Source of the DNA: Euborellia annulipes
Taxonomy: Eukaryota; Arthropoda; Insecta; Dermaptera; Anisolabididae
NCBI GenBank assembly: GCA_023213315.1
Contig: JAKCPI010005211.1
Location: 124,001-188,000, forward strand
Length of the DNA: 64,000 nt
Reading direction: 5' to 3'
Shown here: positions 33,765-44,928 of the stretch, piece by piece
How the letters are laid out: the number at the start of each line of letters is the position of its first letter
How positions within the stretch are numbered: position 1 is the first letter of the stretch
The notes under the pieces: model-generated
The model's database searches: none
Told to the model about the DNA's origin: nothing
Seen by the model: the letters and a program-made list of their open reading frames with translations, nothing else
Position numbers and translations under genes: made by a program

Positions 33765-34076
33765 ACTTTCTCTTACCTCTATATATGTGTAATATATAGA
33801 GAAAGTATTGGATTCATGACAAAAATTCGATGTCTAGATTTTGTTCGTTTTGAAGTCCCCTGAATCCAAAAAAGTGGTTTTTGCAACATGGCCTGTCTGT
33901 AATATATTTTCCCATACTTATAAATTTTACATCTTGAAATTCGAATATACCTTACTGTCGGAAACTAAATATATTTTGACACAAAAAATCTGGCGTGACA
34001 AGCACAGAACACAACTTTCGATTACCAAAGGTAAGTGAAAGTTGTGTGCTATGCGACAAGTCACACCAGATTTTTT
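33765..34076 (+). mobile_element. Family A, internally deleted copy
   Basis: Both ends are intact (ACTTTCTCTTACCTC ... and the 3' hairpin) but the centre from the CTGTCTGT tract to AATATTTTCCC is missing. It thus behaves as a short derivative keeping only the termini. Confidence 0.85.
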
Positions 34077-35426
34077 AGTATATTTTCTTAAAATATATTA
34101 TTTTCAAATATTTAAAAAATAAATTTTAATTAAAAAACAAATAATTAATCGCAATGAATCAGAAGATTGCATTCCAGTCAGACACTTTGGTGACTACTCT
34201 ATGATATTTTTAAATATTAATTTTAATTTCTATATTTTATCAAGTTAAGAGAATTGAATTGAATTAATTGTTAATATTACTTTATTATTTCTTAAATACT
34301 TAGAATGAATATATGTGAATATGAATAAATACCTGTTGATTGTAGAAACGAGGCCAATTTGTAAACCGATCACTTTTTATTTATTCATCAGTAACAAGTG
34401 CCAGGCCTTTTCTGGAATGTTCTTTTAACAATGCCTGTGATCTGATTGGTCCATTTGAATTAAAAGAGCAAAGGTGCAGTCTGACGAAAAATCTAAAAGC
34501 CTTCTTGATGGACAAGGACAGTTTTAAACACTTCTCATTTTTCTTTTTTTGATTTTGACATCGAAACTAAAAGACAAAAATAAGATAATTTAAACAAAGA
34601 CATGTTTTAATCTTGAAAAATGTATCTAAATAAACTGATAGTCAATTATGTGAAACATATTCATGCCAGAAAATAAGAACATTATTAACGAAGGACCGGA
34701 AACTCAATATATTAAACAGATTAATTTATAAATAATTGGCATTAATAATCATTTAAACACTTACTATATATTTGACGTTTATCGGTTATAAAAATATATC
34801 TTGAAAAAAACTTGAGATGTAGAGGACACATGATCATCACCCGATGACATTTTCCCTCCTTTTTCCCTCCAATTTCCCTCCAAAAGATAATTTTCCCTCC
34901 ACGAGGAATCTAAGACAGAGTTGCCAACACTTTAAAAACAGTTGATCTTAGATTTAAAAGATTTTGTATCCTTCTTAGAAACTAACTAAATTTGATCTAA
35001 ATATTAATTTGTTTTTTGCTTTATTTTAAAAGAAATTAAAAAAACTTCAAAAAAATTTATTTGCTCTTGTTCTGAGAATAGGTTAATAAAAGGTAAAAAA
35101 ATAAACTAATTTTAATGAAAAAAGTGATTTCAAGTTTTTCTTTGGAGTTTGATTTTGTTAAAGTTTTAGATTTTTTGAGAAAACCCCAAATTCAATAAAA
35201 AAATTTAATTTTTTAAAATTATGTACAGCATATGCTCCCTATTGACAAATGGTTGAACTAATGAGTATATAATCTTGATAATAGATGGCAGAGCAATTGC
35301 TAAATTGTCAAATGGCTGTCAAGGTCGTTTTGTACTTAACCCTGTCAACTTGATTTTATTAACGAAATGTAATCACTTTTGCCCTTGATAACTGTTTCTG
35401 TGCCTTTTTGCTTGACGACTCTCGCC
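34077..35426. other. ALDH6A1 upstream region
   Basis: No TATA box near the start codon. A TTTTCCCTCC unit is repeated four times at 34849-34904. The last about 200 bases contain CTTGACGACTCTCGCCATGG. The transcription start cannot be fixed. Confidence 0.35.
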
Positions 35427-35462
35427 ATGGCAACTTCTCTTTCGAGCCTCCTAAGAGCCGAG
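35427..35462 (+). CDS. ALDH6A1: ALDH6A1 exon 1 (residues 1-12)
   Basis: Starts at the ATG in CGCCATGGC, a good initiation context, and encodes [12 protein letters not shown]. It is followed by the donor GTAACT and joins exon 2 in phase 0. The peptide begins a mitochondrial targeting sequence. This is the least certain exon because it is short and the family is not conserved here. Confidence 0.8.
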
Positions 35463-38400
35463 GTAACTATTTTATCAATCTTCTGATTTTAATAATTAAA
35501 CCGTTCCGAAGGCAAAGTGATTTATTCTTGAAATTTTTCAAATTTAACTTTCAATAAAATTTATTCTGGCTTCTTTAAAATACAAAATACTTTTAACTAT
35601 ATTCATGTTTATATACTTAAATCCCTTTAGACTCTGAAAAATTTAATATTTCTTATTTAAATCACTTTATTTATCAACATATTTTATATATTATATATAA
35701 AATTTTCTTTTTCTTTTAGAGTTTGCGGGTTTGAAAGACTCCTTGGTCATCAGTTCCCAGTATCCTATCATCCCACCTCCAAATCATGCTTTTGCTATGA
35801 AAATTAATAAAGGCTAATAAAATTTCTCCATCAAGAATGCTTTTTTCGTTCTAAAAGCCTTCTTTGGAAATCGAACTTTGAATTTCGTCAAATAAAATGT
35901 ATTAATTGTTTCTTAACTCAAACGCAAATTTTTGAAAACTTATCAAGAAGGTATCTCATATAAAATCCCTCCTGTATTTATTCAATTATATACTTATATT
36001 CTGAATTAATTAACTGTAATTTATACAAATTATCTTAATTTTGCATTAATTAACACCAATTTAAATATACATATATTCATAAAGCATAAGTTTTCTTATA
36101 AATACAATACTTTTTTGTTAATTTGATTGAAAGTTCTTTTACATATTAATCAATCTTTGTGTCATTAATTAATTAAAGGAAAAAAATAATATTTTAAATT
36201 GTTATTTTGATTTTTTTGTTGTTTTTAGAATTCTCTCCAAAATCTTATACGAAATCTCAATGCTCGAAGTTTAACAACAACTAAAAATTTCATCGATGGC
36301 AAATTTGTCGAATCAAAAACGTCAAATTGGATTGATCTTCACAATCCAGCTACAAATGAAGTCATCACTAAGGTTCCAGAAACCACCAATGCAGAAATGG
36401 AAGAAGCGGTTGCCTCATCGAAAAAAGCCTTCAAAACTTGGTCAAATACCTCGATTCTCACACGACAACAGATCATGTTCCGTCTTCAGGAGTTGATCAG
36501 AAAGAACATGACTCCCCTGGCTGAGATGATCACTAAAGAGCAGGGCAAGACCCTCAAGGACGCCGAAGGAGACGTCTTGAGAGGCCTACGTGAGTATAAT
36601 CCAATCACCCGATCATACCAATGTGCATTGTCTTGTAAATTCGTTATCAATCATTTTGAATTATAATTTCACATTGTCTCTTTATTCATTAACCCAAGGA
36701 TTTTCTTAATTAAATAATTTCATTAATTTTAATGATTAAAAGTGATTATGACGAATTTTTACTGATAAAAAAAAGAATATAAAGTAGCTTAATTTGATAA
36801 TAATCAATTAAAACAAATATATTCTTATCAAAAAATCTGGTGTGACAACACAACTTCCGATTACCGAATTTAAGAGAAAGTTGTGTGCTGTGCGACCAGT
36901 CGCACCGGATTTTTTGACACATATTTAGTTAACGACAGTATATGGTACATTTGAATTCATGATGTAAAATTTTTTATTACCTTTCGGTTGCTGTGGCCAT
37001 TAATTAATTTACAAATATGGATTGTCGTTCTCAAGGAAGCAAACATTATTTAAACATGTATATATAATATATAATTTTTTTTCTGGCTTTCGGTGGGCAT
37101 TCAACACCTCCATCCAGAGGTTCAGTGGTACTAGTCATTTCGGCTGCTAAAGCCATTTAACTTTACCAATTTATTAAATTTATTTTAAATGCATATCGAT
37201 AGCTTTCGGCGGGCTAAAGCCTTGTTTGTGAGCTAACCATTCCTATTATCAGGACTGTATGGCATTGCTTAACAATTCACTTCTATTTTTAATTGATTAG
37301 GCCCATTACTTCATATACCTAGTACATTGTTAAATATATAAAACCATCTTGTTAATCAAATTATAGATAGATAGTTTTTATGAGCTCTCTGAAATCGAAA
37401 TGGAATAAAATGAGATTTGAAATTTTTGTTTATATTATAAATTATCTAAAAAACTTGTTTTAATTTTAAAAAAGTGGAATAAATTCACATTTTTAAAGAA
37501 ACAACAAGCTTGGTTTTATGTATTATATCATTTATTACACAAGAAAAGATAAGAAATCATAATTTTTTCTATATTTAGCAATGAAGTGTGATAATATAAG
37601 GTTATTTAATATTAAAAAATTTATCCCCTGGACCCTAGCACAGTGGTAGGATACTTGCTTCTTGTGCTCGGAGCCAGTTGTTTGCTTCCTAAGCAAGCAA
37701 CAAAGATTTAATTCAGATGTAGTCCCAGTAAGTGCCTAGCTTGAATATAAAATTTCATAAATTGACTGGATAATCAATTAATTTTTTAAATAAGAACCTT
37801 AATACATTTATACTTATTACCATTCTAATTAATGTAACAATTGATTAAATATACATAAAGATATTAAAATATTTTTGACTTGACACCTATTATATAATAA
37901 TATGATAATATGCTACAACACAATTTCATAACATGTTTGAATTAAAAGTCAAGGGCATTAAGAGTTTAAGTCCTTATCAGACCATACCTTTTTTTATATA
38001 TATATTTGTTTAAGTTTTCCTTATCTAAAGACATATGATTCTAATGTTTAAATTTTTATCAAAAGTAGATTGCTATAATAAAAAATCTTTGTGATTTTTT
38101 TGAACTTTCAAACTTATCTCATTTATGCATTACAAAATTTTTTCTGGAATAATCATGGCAAATTTTTTATCTTATTCATTGCATTTTAATATGAAAATTC
38201 ATCCATTGTTTCAGTCCAACCTGAGGATTTCCGAAAAGTTCAAGCATTTTTTAAATTTCTTTTGAGTTGAAAATGAGACTACTTTCAAGGAAAGACTAGA
38301 AAACAACACCGACAATAAAATTAATAAAAAAGAATTTTGAAAAATTTGGGAAAAGAAAAAAAAAGATTTGCGCAGAAATAAGTTCAAATTTCCAGAGGTA

Positions 38401-41322
38401 CAGATTTCCAGACGGCAAATTAAAATTAAGGAATTGAAGGATTATGGAGATCTAGTTTCCTATTTGACATATCACTATTCGTTTTTTTTCTTTCTCTTAA
38501 CTCTATAGATCTATATGTTAATATACTGATGTACTTTTTCAGTTTTTTTCGATTTTCTCAAAATTCGCTCTGAAGTTTTGATAAAAATTCAAAAATAAAT
38601 TATTTTTTAGATGCTCTTTAAAATGTATATTCTCCTTTTGCTCTCAAAATTGTTTGAAGCACACTTTACTCTTGCACTTTATAGGAAAGATGAGAGAAAT
38701 GGTTGCCTATCATACAAAATATAAATTTTTATAAATTTTACATCTTGAATTATAATATATCGGCGGAAACTAAATACATATCGACACAAAAATTCTGGTG
38801 TGACACAGTGTGGCACAGTTCACAACTTTCTCTTACCAAGGGTACCAAGGGTAAGAGCTGTTAGACCAGTCACACCAGTTTTTTTTTTTATTAAGGTCTT
38901 TTCGCCATCCAAGGTCATTTAGACCCCATCCCTATTTATTTCAAATGATTTGTAGTCAATTCAAATGAAATAAATTTTTCTCGCTTGGGACGGGAAGCGA
39001 GCCCGAGACCCCGGCATGAGAAGCCAGTCTCTACTCTCTGAGCCACTGGTCACGGGCAAATAGTAAATGTTAAATATAATATATTTTAATCCATCTTCTG
39101 AAAAATATATATATATACAGTAGTTGTTTGTAGCTGGGAATCGTAGTTGAGGGCGATAAGGAGAATAAAAACCAGCTCCGTTTTCTCTCTCAGGACTCCA
39201 TTCATTTGCAAATATTTCGGCTCCTATAGGAGCCTATATTTGCAAATGAATTGGAGTCCTGAGAGAGAAAACCGAGCTGGTTTTTATTCTCCTTATCGTC
39301 CTCATATACACTATATATATATATATAATTTTTTTCTTTTTTTTTCTTGCAGAGGTTGTTGAACATAGCTGTAGCGTGACTTCTTTACAACTTGGCGAAA
39401 CTCTCCCGAATATCTCAAAAGATTTAGATACTCATTCATACAAAATTCCTTTGGGTGTCACTGCTGGCATCACCCCTTTTAATTTCCCAGCTATGGTACC
39501 TCTTTGGGTAAGTATTTTTACTTTATCATTTAAATAATTTTATTATTTTTTTTAATAATAAAATTTTTTATAGGTTTTCCCAGTGGCCACTGTGCTTGGC
39601 AATACTTGCATTTTAAAGCCATCGGAACGTGTGCCAGGAGCTTGTATGATGATAATGGATTTGTTGAATCAAGCTGGATGTCCTCCGGGTGTAGTTAATG
39701 TTATACATGGAGCTCGCAATTCCGTTGATTTCATTTGTGATCATCCAGATATCCGTGCCATCTCTTTTGTTGGATCAGATCAGGCTGTATGTTGTTTTTA
39801 ATTTTCCTATTTTCATTCAATGCCTCTATCCCTAATTTGTTGGCATGTTCTCAATTTTCAAATTTTATGTTCAAATAGGTAGAAAAAATTAACAAAGCAG
39901 TTATATTTCATTTTATTATCAAACCAGGGCCGCATATGGGACCATCTTCAGGGCAAGGTTAATGTCTGAAAATTTATATAATCCTCGCCATGTTATATTG
40001 GGCATACACAATTGTAAGTCGCTCAATCATGTTCATAGTTACTTTTGAGATTGTGGCTGTGATGTAATTATAGTGGAGGATTGGAGATATCAGCCAAATT
40101 GGGATTGTCCAGGGTAATAAAACTCCCAGGGTAAGACGTTTCGGCCTGAATTTATTTGGCCATCTTCAGTTATAATTAGTTTTGAAGTTAATAATTCTCT
40201 GAGAATTATCTCTGAACTTCGGCACAGGAACCATATAATTTTGCATGAAGCAAATAAATTTTATTATTGACGAGTCCTGGTTTGATCACATGTGCACTTG
40301 CACTATGTGTATAATTCCTAATAACTGAAGATGGCCAAATAAATTCAGGCCGAAACGTCTTATCCTGGGAGTTTTATTAACCTGGACAATCCCAATTTGG
40401 CTGATATCTCCAATCCTCCACTCATGTTCTTGTCCAAAAATTTCAATTTTCGCATACCAAGGACAGAGAGGGAAAGACGACATCAGAATGAGTGGCCGAA
40501 CCGTAAATTTTTACAAATAATCCATAGTTAATCACCGAAAATCAAATTATTTTACTAATGAAATATAACTAGCTGCTTTGCTCATTTTTTCTACCTATTT
40601 GAATATCAACATTAAGCTATATACCTCCTTCAAATAAATTTTATGTGTTTAATTATAATTAAAAACATTGCAACTAAAGTAAAGAAGGATGTGTTTAATA
40701 ATTATTATTAAACACATCCTCCTCTGTTTATGATTATAAATAGGGTCCGACCGAAACAAGATTTTCAACCGAAACCGAATTTCGTCCTCAATCTTAGTTT
40801 CTGCCGAAACCGTAACCGAATCTTGTATTTCCTATACAAAATTTTCTCTCTTGAGGAAATCATTTGACCTTTTTATATGTGCGAATCTCATTCGACATTT
40901 TATTTTTTTTGTGTTAAAATTATTTCACTATAGACCATATAATATACCATATACTTGAGGCTTAGGTATAGGTGGGGACTTAATTGTGGCGCTCACTGTA
41001 CTTCATAGAAAAGATAGAAGAAATGGTTGCCATGGTGTCAAAATAAAAATATTTTCCCATGTTTATAAATTTTACATCGTGAATTCAAATGTGCCGTACT
41101 GTCAGAAACTAAATCTAGGTCGACTCAAAAAATCTGGTGTGACAAGTACAGAGCACAACTTTCGATTACCAACCCAAACTGCTTACTCCCTAAGTCGAAG
41201 TGTTACTGAAGGTTTCAGAGATTTGTGCTTGTCTTTGATTCGAGGGCCAGTAAGACTGCGACTCCGAAAACAACCTCATACCACCATTTCCTATATATAT
41301 ATATATAGGATATATTAATCTT

Positions 41323-41373
<51 letters not shown>

Positions 41374-44300
41374 TATCCCTCAATAATGTATCTGGACAGT
41401 GAAGCTTATGAATTTTTTATTTTTTTAAATGATTATTATTATTTGTTCTATTTTAGTCTGAAAAATTTCAATGAAATTTATAAAATTAGATTATAATTTA
41501 TTATATTGAAATTCATAAGCTTCACTGTGCAGACACGTGTTAGGGGATAGTACGAGTATATACCGGTATATGAAGATATTTAATTTCTAGAGAAGCGGCT
41601 CAATGTATAATGAGTGGTGAGGAGATTTAAGGGAGCCAAGAGCAATAAGGAAAAATTATATATTTATCTTTCACTTTATTTTACACGCTTGGCGACGTTT
41701 CGGCCGATATTCCGGCTTTATCAGGACAATGTGCTGTTTGCCTCGAGCTCAGAGAGCCTCTTGGCAACCCCTGACAATACGTTTGTGCGAACATTCGTAT
41801 GATGTCATGACTTCTGGTTCAATAGTGATGGTTTTTGGCTGCCTTGAATCTCCTCACCACTGAAGTTATATTTTTTTAACATACGCGGAAATCTTTTAGA
41901 ACAAATATATAGGTATATATATACATGAAAAATTCACATTATCTTTAAGTGGGTGACATTTGATTTAATCTTCGAAACTGGGACGTAACTAGACTGAATC
42001 AGGTGCACCGGATTTTATTGATCCAAAGTTGATTACAATCTTTTTTTTATACTTAAACATATAAAAACAGCATATAATTATTATTTTATAAATTTAAATA
42101 AATTCTTTTAGAATTTAAAACTTAAAAACTCTTTTTTCAAATCTCTGTTTTTTTTTTTTTTTAGGGGAAATATATTTATGAGAGGGGTTCCAAAGCTGGA
42201 AAACGAGTCCAAGCAAACCTTGGAGCTAAGAATCATGGCGTAGTTCTCCCAGATGCAAACAAAGAGCATTCCTTGAATCAATTGGTTGGCGCTGCCTTTG
42301 GAGCTGCTGGCCAACGTTGCATGGCTCTAAGCACAGCTGTTTTTGTCGGCGAAGCAAACAATTGGATTCCAGATTTAGTTCAACGAGCAAAAGCTCTTAA
42401 AGTTAACGCTGGACATGTTCCTGATGCTGATCTTGGACCAGTGATTTCACCTCAAAGTAAAAAACGTATTCATGAACTTATCCAATCCGGAATAGATGAA
42501 GGAGCAAAATGTATTCTCGATGGTCGAGATATCAAAGTCCCAGGCTACGAAAAAGGAAATTTTGTTGGACCTACTATTCTCACCGATGTTAAGGTATTGT
42601 TTATTATTCAATACATTTCATGTGAGCCGTTTAAAGTGGCTTAAGTCCATTTATACTTGAATTGAGATATTTAAGGGCTTGCGTTTCAATGCAATTAAAA
42701 ATATACGTGCAGGTTACTAAGGAGTCAATCTGTTTAAGTGTATCTAAAGGTATTAAATTTATACTTCCTATTAAAGAAATGGCAATTATTAAGTGGTTAA
42801 TATACCTTTTCTTAGTAAGGATGGAGTTAGGCCACTTTTAAAATTAACAACCAGGTTCGTTATAAAATTTGATGAAGCCCAAGGGTCCATTCAACATAAT
42901 TTAAGTGATACAGGACCAAGGGAGTTGGCAGCCTCTATATTAAATAAAAACTCTCAAGTGTTGAGTATACATTATGTGGTATATAAATAATTTCTATTTG
43001 TATGCTTACAGTCATTCAATACGAATTTGAAAAGCAAGCTCTTACTAAAGCGAATACACACGTATTGAATGACTGGAAGCATACAAATAGAAATTATTTA
43101 TATACCACATAATGTATATAAAAAATATTTAATATAACAACTCTATACACTTATACTCTCTAATTGACTGATGATGGCATTAGCAGAATAAAGCCGAAAC
43201 GTCTCAACACTTGGAGTTTTTATTTAATATAGAGGCTCACTTATTGGCTGCCAACTCCCTTGGTCCTGTATCAACCATATCTACAGCCACCTCACAACAT
43301 TTACAACACTATAAGAATAACTTCGTTGAGAATCGTCTACCTAACATTTTTTAACTACATAACGTACAAAATTACAAACGTAAATTACAAAACAATTTAC
43401 TACTCGTGAAAGGGATTTGAAGAAATCATGATGTTCCGGTGGTGGGTCTATATATCGTAATAGGTCGATTTTGTCCTTAAATTTTGCTGTTTTAATTTGT
43501 CTGATATTTTTATACAGTGATGTCAATACAATATTTTCGAACTTTCTTGGTCTACCCCGACTTAGTAATAAATTCACGACTTTAAAATTTTCATTTTCAT
43601 TCATTTATATCTTAAAGTAAATGTTATACGGTTCATTTCTGACATAACGCATGCAACATTTTTTTAACCAGTTTATTGTCCAAAAACTGAGGTTAAATTT
43701 GTTAATTACTAATTAATTAAAATTACCTTCATCACCGTCCTTCGGATATTATTAATAATAAATATCTTACTCTAAGTGTAAATGGGGGGAGGCCACTTTC
43801 AAAATAAACGGCTCATGTAAATAAATATAAAAAACTTGACAATGGTTTAAAATTAATTTTTTTTTTCTAGCCCCATATGCGTTGTTATCGGGAGGAGATT
43901 TTTGGACCAGTTCTTGTTGTTTTAAGCGTAAACAATCTTGATGAAGCCATTCAACTTATCAATAAGAATCCTTACGGTAATGGAACTGCAATTTTCACGA
44001 CAAATGGAGCTGCCGCAAGAAAATTTACATTCGAAATCGATGTCGGACAGGTAATATACATTTATATTAAATTACATTATCTTAAATTAAATAAAAATAA
44101 TAGATAATAATAAAAATCATAATAAAAGGGAACAAATTACTTATTGATTATTTTTTACTTTCTCTTACCATATATAAGAAATATATATAGAGAGAAAGTA
44201 AACTTATGGCGATCATGTCGAAATATGTGATATACATGTTTTGAGGTTCCCTGGGTCCCACATATTAGTCTGTCTGTGTGTAACGATTTTTAGCATGAAG

Positions 44301-44884
44301 GAATTGAGCTATCGGAATGAAATTATATATTTAAGTTAAGTACACTCCCGGACACTCAACAAAAAACAAAACCGGCCTAAAAGTACTAGTACTTTACTGA
44401 TGTACTTTTTCAATTTTTTTCATTTTTCTCGAAATAGCCTCAACCAAAATTGTTTAAAATTCAAAATCATTTATTTTTTAGATGCTCTTTAAAATGTATA
44501 TTCTCATTTTGCCCTAAAGTGTTTTGAAGTACACTTTACTGTTATAATATTTCAGATTTTTTAAATTCATTTTCCGGCTATTCCTTCCATAGAGCCAATG
44601 CTAAATTCTTATGGGGATTTGCATGAAAATTTCGATTCAAAAGGGGGTCCCCTTTGGAACTCTTTACACATTATAAAAAATTTTTACCAATTATCTATTT
44701 GTATATAAGTTACATCAGATTTTTAGAATACTTCACATGGGGCACCGCTGTGATTTTCGTAACGAAAATAATATTCGTTCATGCCCCTTGAATGATCCTC
44801 TTCATCCTCAAAAAATTTGGATAGTTCATTATTCTTAAGGTTTTTTTAGTACTGACTCACTAAAAATAGTTAATTTTTCAATTT

Positions 44885-44928
<44 letters not shown>

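Noticed and set aside
35717..35790. Extra ALDH6A1 exon between exons 1 and 2
   Set aside because: TTCTTTTAG looks like an acceptor, but no donor and no family-like peptide follow. Direct joining of exons 1 and 2 gives a good presequence.
42793..43604. Frames in ALDH6A1 intron 5
   Set aside because: They fall in a palindromic element or plain intron sequence and have no domain. The exon 5-6 join is continuous without them.
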